From assembly GCF_029873635.1 (NCBI RefSeq), contig NC_080417.1:29597682-29661681 (forward strand): DNA of 64,000 bases, read 5' to 3'. Shown piece after piece: positions 34,031 through 47,616 of this stretch; the stretch's first letter is position 1; each line of letters opens with the position of its first letter. The position numbers and the translations under genes are program-made. The notes below the pieces were generated by a model that did not search any database, had not been told where the DNA came from, and saw nothing but the letters and a program-made list of their open reading frames with translations. Source of the DNA: Malania oleifera. Lineage: Eukaryota; Streptophyta; Magnoliopsida; Santalales; Ximeniaceae.

Positions 34031-34649
34031 GAGTGTATAAGTAGTTCTAAACACCATTTTTTTTTGTGGATTTTGGTCACAAAAATCTCTTCTCTCTTCC
34101 TTCGGTTCTCCTCACTTCTCTCTAAGATCTCGGGCCTATTTTATGCCGGTTTGACGATTTGAAGCCACCACGATGCTTCTGGGAAAGTTCTCTGCAAGTC
34201 TGCCGGAGCGGATCATTGGTGGAACGAGTTTGGAATTCATCCCAGATTTAGGGTAAGACTTTTTATTCAGTATTTAGCTATTTGACAATTGTAGAAAGCG
34301 TAGTACGCGTAGAAATACTAAAATTTAGTTCTAGGGAATGTCATTTTCAGGGTGTTGATCGGGGAACCCTGTGGGTACAGGACTATTTTCTTAAGGGGGC
34401 TTTTCAGGAATCCGATAAGAGAATAAACTAAGCTAGTTATTTTATGAAAATGTATGTATACTATTACAGCATCTGATTTCAGGAAAATAAATATATTTAT
34501 ATATGCTTTACGTTTGGGAAATACTGTTGCAAAAGATGATATGTTTAAATACGTATGAAACCTATTTTGTGTGGCATGAGTAAAATTTATAATGAAATAC
34601 TATTTTCTGGGAATATGAGAAAGATATGAATTTTTATAATGAAAAACCG

Positions 34650-34830
34650 GCGTAGGGGTCAAGAATTTTATATGATTTGTCGTGTACGGGCTGAGCTATG
34701 GATATGATTTGCCATGTATAGGTCGAGCTATGGATATGATTTTTCGGTGTATAGGCCGATCTATGCATATGTTTGCCAGCGTACAGGCCGAGCTATGAAT
34801 ATGTTTGCCGGCGTACGGGCCGAGCTATGG
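34650..34830 (+). repeat. 32-bp minisatellite in A 5' LTR
   Basis: About six units of roughly 32 bp with the words GCGTACGGGCCGAGCTATGG and ATATGATTTGCC. Counterparts lie at 48500-48722 (A 3' LTR) and 63640-63925 (C LTR, other strand). Confidence 0.85.
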
Positions 34831-35878
34831 TAAAATATGAAATATCGACGTACAGGCCGATGATTTTCATGATATACGTATAAATGCAAAATGATATGAT
34901 GATATTGATTTGGCAATTATAGTATGAAATATCCATGTATCACAATTTGATTATATGCTATATGTTATCAGAACCTAGTTAGCTTGGTTTAGGCTAGCAC
35001 TTGCACAGTACCGATGCTATGTGTTCATGATTCATCATGATATTTGTGTTAACGCTGCTGTACAGAGTGGCATGAGGTTAGATGGTCGATGTGGTTTTAA
35101 GAAGTGTGAGCGCCCCTGGTGTACGGACCAGGTCTGGCAGACCCATCGGACTTACCGACTATACTTTTGGCTTCGCAGTGGTCGACCAACCATTATCAGG
35201 TCCCGCCTTCGGGTCACACAACCCAGTCATGTGGGGGTAATACATGACAACAACCAGCTAACCTACCAGGGTTGTTTTCGTATTATATTATATGAGATGA
35301 ATTATGTTTATGAAAATCCTTTATGTTCTACTTTTGAATGAGTATATATATTTTCCTAGATATGATACATATAGTTTTACTGGTTATGGTTATGTATATG
35401 GTTATATATATAACACAGAAAAGCTCATGTTGCCACACACTAGTATTAGTTTATTTTCCCTTACTGAGAGGTGTCTCACCCCAAAATTTCATAAACATTT
35501 CAGGAGCCCCAGATAGAAGAGTTGATAAAGTTTCTCTGAGATAGTTACGGCTAGTTTGCCCTCTCTAAAGGGTATGTATGTTGTGATAGGGTCAGATGGA
35601 TTTTATGGGAAGTGACCCCAGGACTCTATTGGGTGCTTTATGTATGTAAATACAATGGATATAGTAACTCTGGTATTGTGATGGATGGCTTTGTGTTTAT
35701 GTTATTATGATTGTATGTTTCCTGTTGCTTAGGCTTCTGTTGTGTGTTTCTTATGTATCCCTAGAACCCACTGGTCCAGGTGGATTATGATCTGCTGGGT
35801 TTGTTATATGGGTTTAATTATATTATGGAAAAAAAAATATGAAAATTAAGCAGGTCGTTATAGTTTGGTATCCGAGCC

Positions 35879-37460
35879 TAGGTTGCTAGGTTCTATAGAC
35901 TTTAGAGTGTAGCAGAAACAATACTAGAGTATAGGAAATGATTTAAGGTTTTATTCTACAGTATAGAGGCAAGACTTCCATGGTGGTTTCTGTGTTTTTC
36001 CTAGGGTGACGATTTTAGGAAAACCATAGTAAACTATTGATGGGTTATGCTTCTAGAATGTAGGACAAGGGTAAGAAATAAATTGAGTGTTGAGATAAGA
36101 GGCTAGGTTAAGTGGGTAAATTATAAGGATAGGATTACTGAGTTGCGTTTGTTGTTTTTCAGGAAGGATACAAGGGAGGTAGTGCCCATGCGAGTGGCAG
36201 TGATGGAGCAGGGACATCAGATGCAAATGAGACCGACTTTGAAGTGGTATTACGTAGCGCGACTCAATAGGTTATGGATGAGATCGCTAGGAGCTCGAGG
36301 GAGCAAGGTGTTCCGTCGGTTGGCCATGGGTGCACTATTGAGAAGTTTACGAAGATGAATCCTTTAACCTTTTCAAGAGGAGTCAATCCTACAGCCGCTG
36401 AGAACTGTATGCAGGAGATCGAGAAGGTCCTAGTCGTATTGCAGTGTACTAAAGAATAGAAGGTCCTCTTCGCCACCTATAGACTTACAGGAGAGGTCGA
36501 GAAATGGTGGATTGCTGTGAGGCTTCTGGAGTAGCAGAGGACTATGCCAATTTAGGGAATTTTTCTTTGCTAGATATGTTCCAGCTACTGTCAGGGAGGC
36601 TAAAGTGGAAGAGTTCCTGAGTCTGAAGCAAGGACAGTTATTAGTCCAGCAGTATGCAGCACGTTTCATCAAGCTCTCTCATTTCACTTTGTACATTGTC
36701 CTTGATAAGGCAAAAAAGGCGAGGCAGTTTGAAAGAGGCTTGAGGCGGAGTATTTTCAAGTAGGTGGTAGTGCTGCGGATCTAGGATTTTGTTGAGCTAG
36801 TCGATAGAGCAGCCTTGGCAGAGGTTGGTGAGAGTTTGCATGTAGAGGAGCAGAGTAAGAGGAAGAGATCTGCATCTACGGGCTACCAGTAGGGTAATAG
36901 ATAGAATTAGTGGAGGAGAGCAAACCATGGTAGAGGGCAGAGGCAGGAGATTGGATGTCACGAGGTTCAGACAGTATAGGGTCCTCCTGTTTGTCAAACT
37001 TGTGGTAGGAGACACTGGGGAGAGTGTCTAGCAAGTAGGGTGGTCTACTATCGCTATGGTAGATCGGGACATATGGTGAGAGATTGTCCTATACTACCAT
37101 ATGCAGCTCCAGCCCCTAAACCATACCGAGGAGGTTATCAGGCGCCACGTGGGGGCCAATAGAGGAATACGACTCCAGCCAGAGTGTTCATGAATATGAT
37201 TTTTCATCCATATTTAGATTAGTTTGTTGTTATCTTTATTGATGATGTACTGGTCTACTCGAGGAGCTATGAGGAGCATAAGACACACTTGAGGTAGGTT
37301 CTGCAGACGTTACGGAAAAAGAAGTTGTATGCTAAGTTCAGTAAATGTGAATTCTGACCTGAGAAAGTCGTGTTTTGGGGGCATGTTATCTCAAGAGATG
37401 AAATTTCTATAGATCTCAGTAAGGTTAAGGCGGTAGTGAATTGGGCTAGACCGTTAGGAA
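35879..37460 (+). mobile_element. Element A leader, gag and RT segment
   Basis: Leader 35879-36163. Gag about 36164-37190 (IEKFTKMNPLTFSRGVNPTA; Cys/His zinc knuckle near 36998-37090 with GHMVRDCP). RT segment about 37196-37460 ([20 protein letters not shown]). Fossil; element B follows. Confidence 0.75.
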
Positions 37461-37544
37461 CGTTCTAGTGACCCGAAGAATAATAGTATTTAAATAATAA
37501 TGAGTGAGAGAAATGGAAACAGAAATAGAAGGAGGCAGTAGGCT

Positions 37545-37730
37545 TCATTGACGAATACAGGAATTCGTCAATGAAGGCCTTCAGGATCTCGTCGACGAGG
37601 TCCCATTTCATCGACGAGAAAATACCAAGCGAAGGTTTTGGGCTACTCTGAATTTAGTCGACGAAGGGTAAGATTCGTCAATGAATTTACTAAAGGACTT
37701 GTCGATGAGGTGACGTGTCTCATCAACGAA
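37545..37730 (+). promoter_or_regulatory. TCGTCGACGA motif field, B 5' LTR
   Basis: Intact and decayed copies (CTCGTCGACGAGG, TTCATCGACGAG, TTAGTCGACGAAGG) upstream of a TATA-like TATTAGTAG (TATAAGTAG in the 3' LTR). Partner field in the 3' LTR at 44335-44470. Confidence 0.5.
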
Positions 37731-37779
37731 TCTGGCCCTATTAGTAGTGAAAACTCGGATTTTTTTATCAAATTTCAGT

Positions 37780-37780
<1 letters not shown>

Positions 37781-37841
<61 letters not shown>
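37781..37841. repeat. (CT)n microsatellite in B 5' LTR
   Basis: About 60 bp of pure CT; the same position in the 3' LTR (44517-44541) is much shorter and interrupted, so the run expanded after insertion. Confidence 0.95.
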
Positions 37842-37844
<3 letters not shown>

Positions 37845-38274
37845 CTATCTCTTGCCCTTCTCTTTTCGATTTCGGCCCTGCCAATAGTTGTATCAATGAT
37901 CCAAAGCCACCACGATGCTCCTGACAAAGTTCTCTACAAGTATGCCGGAGCAGATCGTTGGTGAAACAAAGTTGGATTTCATCCCAAATTCAGGGTAAGG
38001 CTTTTTAGTCCATTTTTGGCCTTATAACAGTTATAGAAAATGATGTAGGTGAAGAAATATTGATATTTTGTTATGAAAAATGTCGTTTTCAAGGTGTTAT
38101 GTAGGAGGCCCTGCAAGTGTTAGGCCAGTATACCATAGGGGTTTTCCAGTAGTCAGGTAAGGAAAATATGCTATGCTAGGTAATTTTAAAATATTATATA
38201 GTTTATTAAATTATGAATATTATGTATTAAAGTATGGTGTGACTTGAGAATATAAATATAGTACGGAGATATGT

Positions 38275-38410
38275 TTTATGAATTTCAATACCATGATTAT
38301 ACGAATTCTAGTACCATGATTATATGAATCTCAGTACCATGATTATATGAATTTCAGTACTATGATTATGTGGTTTTCAGTATTATGATTATACAGTTCT
38401 CAGCACCATG
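38275..38410 (+). repeat. About 26-bp minisatellite in B 5' LTR
   Basis: About five to six units with the words AGTACCATGATTATATGAAT and TTTCAGTA. Partner at about 44975-45112 in the 3' LTR. Confidence 0.8.
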
Positions 38411-39508
38411 ACGTATGGGTTACAGTTACAGTTTATTCAATATCATGGTTATTACAGTTATTTCAGAATCATGGTAAATCATATAGTTGTATACAGAGAT
38501 ATATTATATAGTATCAGACCCTATTGGACCATACAGCAGAGCACAGTACCGTTGCTACAGATATTATGTTATGTTATGAGTGGAACCACCTATTTAGATA
38601 ATACGTGCTAGTAGGTCGATCACCTAGGCCCTTGATGTGGATAGACTCCCCATCAGATAAGGGTTGAGGTGGGCATATCAGACTAATGGAGTATAGTGAT
38701 TTACCCTGGTCGGCCAGCCAATGTAGATCCCGCCTACGGGCCGCACAACCCTTTCATGAGGGGTTAAATCATGACACACAATTATCCATAGGGAAATTTT
38801 TCAGTTACTATTATGTATATACAAATTTACAGAAATAGGGAACAAACTTATGTACACTAGAAGTATTTTGAATAGTAACCTACAATACTATTATGTTAAG
38901 TAACATGGAAAGGGTGGTGGATTTTATCACTTGTACTGTAATTACATATTCAGTTATACGTGATTATATGTAAACAGATTTTGAGGGTATTTTGGGAAAT
39001 AGATATATGTGTATATTTTGGGAAAACATGTTAGTACTCTGGTATTGGTATTGTATATATATTTACATATGGTTATGTCTACATGATTTCTACTTCTCGC
39101 TGCTTAGGTTAATGATTAGGTTTACCCCCAGTATGGTATCAGAGCATGTAGAATGTCATAGTATAAAAGAAAAAAAAAACATGGAAATTAAGTAAGTCGT
39201 TACAGTTTGGTATCAGAGCTTAGGTTGCTAGGTTCTGTAGACTTTAGAGTGCAGCAGAAGCAATACTTGAGTATAGGAAAAGGATTTGGGGTTGTTCGGT
39301 TGTCTGGATACAGGATTACCATGGTGGTTTTTGTGTTTTCCCTAGGATGACGATTTTAGGAAAACCATAATAAACTATCGTTGGGTCATGTGTCTAGGTG
39401 ACAGAACTGGATATTGAGTTAAGGTTAGGGAAGGTAATTAATTTTAAGTTGGTACAGGATAGGTCCGTATAGGAGATAAAGTGCTTAACTATGTTTCTTG
39501 TTTTCAGG

Positions 39509-40945
39509 ATGGACTCAGGAAGTAGTGGCATGAATGCTAGGGAGGATAGGCCAGGACCTTCCAGCATAGGTGGAGGAGATACAGATGTTGTACTACATAG
39601 CGTCACTCAACAGGTGATGGCTGAGATGGCCAGGAGCTCTGGGGAGTGTGGTTGTTCGATTGAGCAGTTTACGCGGATGAAGCCCCCATCCTTTTCTGGA
39701 GGAGATGACCCGACTATAGCTGAGAATTGGGTCCAGGATATCAAAGAGACATTGGCGGTGCTTCCATGTATGGATGAGCAGAAGGTAGCATTTGCCACAT
39801 TTAAGTTGACAGGGGAGGTGAAGCGCTAGTGGAGAGCAGCGCGTCTGATAGAGGAGCAGAGGCCAGTTCTAGTTCTAGTGACGTGGGACCGATTCAAGGA
39901 ACTGTTCTTTAAGCGATATTTCCCTGCTATAGTTCGGAGTGCGATGGCAGTAGAGTTTCTGCATTTGGTACAAGGGCAGATGACTGTATCCTAGTAAGTG
40001 GCTCGGTTTGTCTAGTTGTCGCGTTTTGCTCCACATTTAGCACCTGATGAAGAGAAAAAGGCAAGGAAGTTTGAAGAGGGAATGAGGCAGAATCTGTTTA
40101 AGCAGGTGATTGGTTTCAGAGCTCAGACATTCACAGAGGTTGTAGATAGAGCTGCGATCATTGAGAGTGGTATTCAGAGGGGTGTAGCAGCTCAGAGTCA
40201 GAGGAAGAGGCCTACGCCTCAAGGTTTTTCAGGTTGGCACCAGTAGGGGTCCATGGAGAGGAGGTCACAATAGGGGAGACCAGAGGCAGATGGCAGGATC
40301 TCGTGGGAACCAGGGTGTACCATCTTACCCGGTGTGTTAGACGTGCGAGAGACATCATTTGGGGGAGTGTCGGGTAGGTAGAGGTGTATGTTATCATTGT
40401 GGAAGACCCAGTCACGTGGTACAAGAATGCCCAGGTTAGCAGGACCAGGTTCCAGCTCCCAGGCCCTATCAGGGAGGACATCAATCAGCTCGGGGAGGAT
40501 ACCAGGGGCCTCGTGGTGGCCAGCAGAGGAATATGGCCCCAGCGCAAGTATATGCTCTGATGCCGGGTGATGCAGAGGCTGCTAGGGATGTGGTGACAGG
40601 TACATTTATTGTTTTATCACATCCAGTCATTGTTCTTTTTGACTCGGGTGCTACTCATTCTTTCATTTCTGCATTTATGTTAAATTATCTGAGAGTGAGA
40701 CCCAGTCATTAGATATAGCGCTGTTGGTAGATACACCATCAAGATCAGTGATCAGATGTCAGAGGGTATTTAGGGACTATCCAATAGAAATTCAGGGGAA
40801 AGTACTACTAGCAGATCTTATTGTGTTTGATATGTGTGGGTTCAATATAATACTGGGTATGGATTGGTTGGCTGCCAATCACACCAAAATTGATTGTTTC
40901 CAGAAAGAAGTAATTTTTAGACCTCCTGGAGAGTAGGAATTCAGA
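39509..40945 (+). mobile_element. Element B gag and protease
   Basis: Gag from ATG 39509 ([16 protein letters not shown]), core with [19 protein letters not shown] near 39670-39720, zinc knuckle about 40335-40435. Protease about 40600-40940 (LFDSGATHSFI active site; [14 protein letters not shown]). Fossil. Confidence 0.8.
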
Positions 40946-41069
40946 TTTGTTGGTTCACGGGTACGTGCTCCAACGCAATTGGTATCCGCCATGCAGGCGG
41001 GCAAATTTCTCTTGGATGGAAGTCAGGGGTTTATAGCATTTTTGAAAGAAGCATCTGAAAATGAATTAA

Positions 41070-43985
41070 AGATTGACAACACTTCAGTAGTACGAGAATT
41101 TCTAGATGTTTTTCCAAAGGAGCTACCAGGGTTGCCTCCAGTGCACGAGGTAGATTTTCCTATAGATTTACCTCCAGGGACAGCGTCGATTTCTAAGGTT
41201 CCTTACCATATGGCTCCAGCTCAATTGAGAGAATTAAAGGAACAATTACAATATTGTTGAATAAGGGGTTTATACGACCCAGTGTATCACCATGGGGAGC
41301 TCCAGTGTTGTTCGTAAAGAAGAAAGATGGGTCCATGAGGATATGTATTGATTACAAGGAGATAAACAAGGTTACTATTAAGAATAAATATTCTCTACCC
41401 CGTATAGACAATTTGTTTGATCAGCTCCAGGGTACACGGATATATTCCAAGATCGACCTCAGATCCGGGTATCATCAAATGAGAGTAAAAGCGGAGTACG
41501 TCGCGAAGATAGCCTTTGGGACCAAGTACGGGCACTATGAATTTCTCGTTATACCGTTTGGTCTGATGAATGCCCCAGCCGTGTTCATGGATTTGATGAA
41601 TAGTGTTTTTCACTAGTATCTAGATCAGTTTGTAGTAGTTTTCATTGATGATATACTGGTGTACTCGAGGAGTTTTGAGGAGCATGAGGTGCATTTGAGG
41701 CAGGTGTTACAGACTCTCAGGGAGGAGAAGCTTTATGCCAAGTTTAGCAAGTGTGAGTTCTAGCTTGAGAAGGTAGCAGTTTTAGGTCAAGTGATCTCAG
41801 GGGACGGTATTTCAATGGATCCCAACAAGATTGATGCAGTGGTAAATTGGGCTAGGCCAAAAAATGTGCAGGAAGTTAGGAGTTTCTTAGGACTGGAAGG
41901 TTATTACCGTCGATTTGTGGAGGGATTTTCAGCTTTGTTAGGACCTCTCACGCGATTGACTAGGAAAAATTCCAGATTTGTGTGGGATGAAGAATGTGAG
42001 TAGAGCTTCCAGGAATTAAAGCAGCGGCTTATCACTACACCAGTTCTGGCGATTCCATCGGGAGGTGATGGTTATGTTATTTACAGTGACGCGTCTTTGA
42101 AAGGGCTTGGTTGTGCTGATGCAACATGGTAGGGTGATAGCATATGCGTCCAAGCAATTGAAAGAATATGAAAAGAACTAACTTACTCATGATCTAGAAT
42201 TGGCTGCGGTTGTACATGCACTGAAGATCTGGAGGCATTACCTTTATGGTGAGAGGTGTGAGATATTTTCTAATCATAAGAGCCTAAAGTACTTCTTTAC
42301 ACAAAAAGAGTTGAATATGCGAAAGAGGAAGCGGTTGGAACTTATCAAGGATTACGACTGCACCATCAGTTACCACCCAAGTAAAGCAAATGTGGTGGCT
42401 AATGCACTAAGCCGTAAATTAGGAGACACAATACAGCTAGCAGTCGTAGTTCAGCATCCAATTCAGATGGATTTAGAAAGACTCGGTCTAGAATTAGTGG
42501 AGGATGATCCCCAGGCGCTTATTTCCAGTTTGGTTGTATAACCCACATTATATGAAAATATTAAGGCTGCTCAGAGAGATAATCCAGAGTTAGTGGAGGT
42601 GTTTGCCAGAATACAAGATGGTCAGGGAGAAGAATTCAGCATTTCTGACGATAGGGCTCTGAGATTTCACACTAGATTGTGTGTGCCTGCAGATGACAGT
42701 ATTAGGAGGATGATTTTAGAGGAGGCACACAGATCTCTATACATTGTTCATCCTGGCAGTACGAAAATGTATAGGGACCTACGGGAGTATTTCTGGTGGA
42801 GTGGCATGAAGAGAGAGATAGCAGAATTTGTGCGGTAGTGTTTAACGTGCCAACAGGTTAAAGTTGAGCACCAGAGGTCAGCTGGTCAGTTGCAGCCACT
42901 TTTCATTCCCGAGTGGAAGTGAGACCACATATCTATGGATTTTGTTACTTGGCTGCCGCCGGCGCTGCATGGTCAGAATGCCATCTGGGTAATAGTTGAT
43001 AGGTTGATGAAGACGGCACACTTTCTACCTATTAAAATCAGCTACTCTATGCATCGGTTAGCAGAGATATATATATACAGGAGATTGTTTGATCCCATGA
43101 AGTGTCAGTATCCATAGTCTTGAACCATGATACACGTTTTACATCGCGATTCTAGACGAGTTTACAGGAGGCACTAGGGACTCAGCTAACATTCAGCACA
43201 GCTTTCCACCCTTAGACCGATGGTCAGACTGAGAGAACAATTCAGGTATTAGAAGATATGCTTTATGCTTGTGTGCTAGACTTTGGAGGTAGCTGGATTC
43301 AATTTTTACCGCTAGTTGAATTTGCTTATAATAACAGTTACCCGACTAGCATCGGCATGGCACCATACGAGGCATTATATGATAGGAAATGTCGATCTCC
43401 TCTTTTCTGGGATGAAGTAGGCGAAATGCGAGTATTGGGTCTAGGATAATTTAGCAAGCGTGTGATAAAGTTCGACTTATTCAGGATAGGATCAGTACAG
43501 CTCAGAGTCGGAAGAAAAGCTACGCAGATACTTGCCGCCAAGAACTGGAATTTGAAGTGGGTGATCATGTATTTCTAAGAATAACTCCACTGAAGGGGAT
43601 ATTGAGATTTGGGAAGGAAGGTAAGTTGAGCCCTAGGTTTGTTGGCTCATTTGAGATACTTGAGAAGATTGGGTCAGTAGCCTATCGGCTAGCTTTACTG
43701 CCATCTCTATTTCGAGTTCATGACGTATTTCATATTTCTATGTTAAGAAAATACATCCCAGATCCTTCTCATATTATCAACCATACAGAATTGGAAGTCA
43801 ATGAGGCTTTAGCATATGAAGAAGCTCCAGTACAGATCCTAGATAGGAAAGAACAGGAATTGCGCAACAAGAAGATACCACTAGTAAAAGTTTTATGGAG
43901 AAACCACGCGATTGAAGAAGCCTCATAGGAACTTGAAGATGAAATCGGATGGAAATATCCCTATTTATTTGATGAATTATAGTAT
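41070..43985 (+). mobile_element. Element B RT, RNase H, integrase and chromodomain end
   Basis: RT about 41140-41900 ([35 protein letters not shown] loop). RNase H about 42010-42420 ([11 protein letters not shown] start; [20 protein letters not shown] end). Integrase zinc-binding part about 42730-42890 and core about 42910-43450 (EFAYNNSYPTSIGMAPYEAL). C-terminal region about 43550-43985 with the Tekay-type chromodomain segment (IPLVKVLWRNHAIEEAS). Fossil. Confidence 0.85.
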
Positions 43986-44257
43986 TGATATATATGCTAA
44001 GATGATAATTTTATTTTGTTAAGTCCAGTGTAATTGTAATGTAGAGTATAGGTTAGGTAGTATTTTGGTTTTGGGGGAAATTTTATTTTATGGTTGTAAT
44101 TTCCCAAAACTGCCCATGTAACCACGGTATTCCTCCGTTGTAAGTAAGGGTAGGTAATAAAATAAGTAGACCCTTTTCTTTTACTAGATGACGGAGTGTA
44201 TAGATAGAGATGCAGATAGTAAATTTTGAGGATGAAATTTTATAAGGAGGGGAGAAT

Positions 44258-45971
44258 GTAGTGACCCGAAGAATAATAGTATTTAAATAATAATAAGGGA
44301 GAGAAATGGAAATAGAAATAGAAGGAGGCAGTAGGCTTCGTCGAAGACATTGCATTTTGGAAAATATAATTTCAAGGATTACCAGGCTTCGTCGACGAAT
44401 ACAGGGATTCGTCGACGAATTTATTGAAGGACTCGTCGATGAAGTAACGTGTCTCGTCGAGGAATTTGACCCTATAAGTAGTGAAAACTCGGATTTTTTT
44501 ATCAAATTTCTGTGCTGTCTCTCTCTCTCCTCTCTCTCTCCTACGGTCTTTCTCCCTTATCTCTTTGATTTCGGCCCCGCCAATCACCAGATTGACTATT
44601 CAAAGCCACCACAACGCTCCTGGCAAAGTTCTCTGCAAGTCTGCCAGAGTGGATCGTTGGTGAAACGAAGTTGGATTTCATCCCAAATTCAAGGTAAGGC
44701 CTTTTAGTCCATTTTTGGCCTTATGACAATTATAGGAAATGATGTAGACGAATAAATACTAATATTTTGTTCTGAAAAATGTCATTTTTAGGGTGTTATG
44801 TAGGAGGCTCTGCGGGTGTTAGGCCAGTGTACCATAGGGGCTTTCCAATAGTCAGGTAAGGGAAATATGCTATGCTAGGTAATTTTAAAATATTATATAG
44901 TTTATTAAATTATGAATATTATGTATTAAAGTATGGTGTGGCTTGAGAATATGAATATAGTACGGAGATATGTTTTATGAATTTCAGTACCATGATTATA
45001 TGAATTCTAGTACCATGATTATACGAATCTCAGTACCATGATTATAGGAATTTCAATACTATGATTATGTAGTATTCAGTATTACGATTATACAGTTCTC
45101 AGTACCATGACGTATGGGTTATAGTTACCGTTTATTCAGTATCATGGTTATTACAGTTATTTCAGAATCATGGTAAATCAGACAGTTATATACAGAGATA
45201 TATTATATAATATTAGACCCTGTTGGACCATACAGCAGACCACAGTACTGTTGCTACAGATATTATGTTATGTTATGAGTGCAACCACCTATTTAGACAA
45301 TATGTGCTAGTAGGTTAATCACCTAGGCCCTTGACGTGGACAAGCTCCCCATCAGATATGGGTTGAGATGGGCAGATCAGACTGATGGAGTATAGTGATT
45401 TATCCTAATTGGCCAGCCAGTGTAGATCTCGCCTATGGGCCGTACAACCCTGTCATGAGGGGTTAAATCATGACACACAGCTATCCACAGGAAAAGTTTT
45501 CTGTTACTATTACGTATATACAAATTTACAGAAACAGGGAACATACTTATGTACACTAGAAGTATTTTGAATAGTAACCTAAAATACTGTTATGTTAAGC
45601 AACATGGAAAGGGTGGTGGATTTTATCACTTGTACTGTAATTACATATTCAGTTATACATGATTATACGTAAACAGATTTTCATAATATTGTAGCTCATT
45701 TGCCACACACTAGTAATAGCATATTTCGTCTTATTGAGCGTTGGATCATCCTAGTGTTGAATCATTTTTCAGGTGATTCGGGTAGGCAAGCAGACGAGGC
45801 TCGCAGATAGAGGGACTTGAGTAGTGCCCTGTTAGTGAAGTGAGTATTGTGGAGGATTTTTGTATATCCCAGTATAGTTGAGGGTATTTTGGGAAACAAA
45901 TATATGTGTATATTTTGGGAAAACATGTTATTACTCTGGTATTGGTATTGTATATATATTTACATATGGTT
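44258..45971 (+). repeat. Element B 3' LTR
   Basis: Begins TGTAGTGACCCGAAG after the polypurine tract AAGGAGGGGAGAA; motif field at 44335-44470 followed by CCCTATAAGTAG; minisatellite about 44975-45112. At 45971/45972 sequence returns to element A integrase. Confidence 0.85.
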
Positions 45972-47360
45972 AGTAGAGGTGATGGACAGAGTGTAGAGTG
46001 TCTAGGGGGAGGAATTCAGTGTTGCAGATGACGAGGCTCTACAATTCCGTTCCAGGCTATATGTTCCCGCCGATCCTGATATTAGAAAAACTATTTTAGA
46101 GGAGGCTCACAGATATTTGTTCACAGTTCATCCGGGTAGTATGAAGATGTACAAGGATCTACGAGAGTTCTATTGGTGGAGTGGTATGAAGAAAGAGATT
46201 GCTGAGTATGTAGCCCAGTGTTTGACATGCCAGCAAGTAAAAGCTGAGCACTAAAGGCCGGCAAGGCAGTTGCAGCCATTATTTATCACAGAGTGGAAGT
46301 GGGGTCATATATCTATGGATTTTGTGTTAGGACTACCAATGGCGTTGCATGGCCAGAATGCCATTTGGGTGATTGTTGACTATTTGACTAAGACCGACCA
46401 CTTTTTGCCTATCAAGATCAGCTACTCTCTCAACAGGTTGGCAGAGATTTACATTCAGGAGATAGTTCGTTCACATGGGGTTCCGGTATTTTTTGTGTCA
46501 GATCGAAACCGACACTTTACGTCACGATGTTGGAGGAGTTTGCAGGAAGCACTAGGGTCTTAGTTGTCTTTTAGCACGACATTCCATCCTTAGTCGAATG
46601 GACAGATTGAGAGGACGATACAAATATTTGAAGATATGCTCCGAGCATGAGTATTAGATTTTGGGGGTAGTTGGACTCAGTTCATGCCACTGGTGGAATT
46701 TGTGTATAACAACAGTTATTAGACCAGCATTGGCATAACACCATTTGACGCTTTTTATAATAGGATATGTCATTCTCCTTTATTTTGGGATGAAGTGGGT
46801 GAGTGGCGAGTTGTGGGACCAGAACATGTTCAATAAGTGCGTGATAAGGTTCAACTCATCAGAGAGAAAATTAGTGCGACTCAGAGTTGACATAAGAGTT
46901 ATGCTGATAATCGCAGCAGGAATTTGGAATTTGATGTTAGTGATCATGTATTTTTGAAGATAGCTCCGTTGAAAGGGGTTATGAGGTTCGACAGGAAGGG
47001 TAAATTTAGTCTTAGGTTTATCGGTCCATTTGAGATTCTAGAGAAAGTGTGGCCAGCAACCTACAGGCTAGCTTTGCCACCTATGTTATCCAGAATTCAC
47101 GACGTATTCCACGTGTCTATGTTGAGGAAATATGTCCCAGACCCTTCTCATATTATCAATTATAGTGAATTAGGGTTCGATGATTCACTGGTGTGTGAGG
47201 AGGTACCAGTACAGATTATGGATAGAAAAGTACAGGAGTTACATAACAAGAAGATTCCTCAGGTAAAGGTTTTGTAGAGGAATCATACAATTGAAGAGGC
47301 TTCTTGGGAATCCGATGAGCAAATGATGTAAAAGTATCCGCACTTATTCCAAGAAGTTTA
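45972..47360 (+). mobile_element. Element A integrase and chromodomain end
   Basis: Zinc-binding part about 46100-46260 (HPGSMKMYKDLREFYWWSGM; CLTCQQVKAEH). Core about 46270-46790 (HISMDFVLGLPMALHGQNAI). C-terminal region 46924-47360 (FLKIAPLKGVMRFD; SMLRKYVPDPSHIINY; KKIPQVKVL). Fossil continuation of A beyond B. Confidence 0.85.
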
Positions 47361-47616
47361 ATCGGGTAAAATGTAAGTAGTTTGCTAGTATTTCTTTTGC
47401 AGGTACATGTAAAAAGTTTAGTTAGTAAGTAGCATTTTAGTTTTGAGAGAATTTTCTTTTGTATATGTAATCGCCTAGGACTCAAAATGTAACCACGGTA
47501 TTCCTCCACCATAAGTGAGGGTAAGTAATAAAATAAGTAGACAGTTTTGCCTTTAAGGGATGATAAATTATATGGATAGTAAATTTCGAGGATGAAATTT
47601 TATAAGGAGGGGAGAA

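Larger units (their letters stand above)
33760..35862 (+). repeat. Element A 5' LTR
   Basis: 2.10 kb, TGTAGTGACCC to GTCGTTATA. Contains a TCGTCGACGA-type motif field (33845-34030), a TATA-like TATAAGTAG near 34035 and a 32-bp minisatellite (about 34650-34830). Confidence 0.85.
37464..39204 (+). repeat. Element B 5' LTR
   Basis: 1.74 kb ending AAGTCGTTACA. Motif field at 37545-37730, TATA-like word near 37738, (CT)n at 37781-37841 and a minisatellite at about 38275-38410. Confidence 0.85.
37464..45971 (+). mobile_element. Chromovirus B (Tekay/Del-like), nested in A
   Basis: 5' LTR 37464-39204, primer site 39205-39219 (TTTGGTATCAGAGC), gag from 39509, protease, RT, RNase H, integrase with chromodomain-type end, polypurine tract about 44244-44257, 3' LTR 44258-45971. 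A related but distinct subfamily from A: same start (TAGTGACCC) but different LTR body and minisatellite. About 21 of 348 sampled LTR positions differ (about 6%), younger than A as nesting requires. No clear target duplication could be matched. Broken, although several domains remain readable. Confidence 0.85.
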
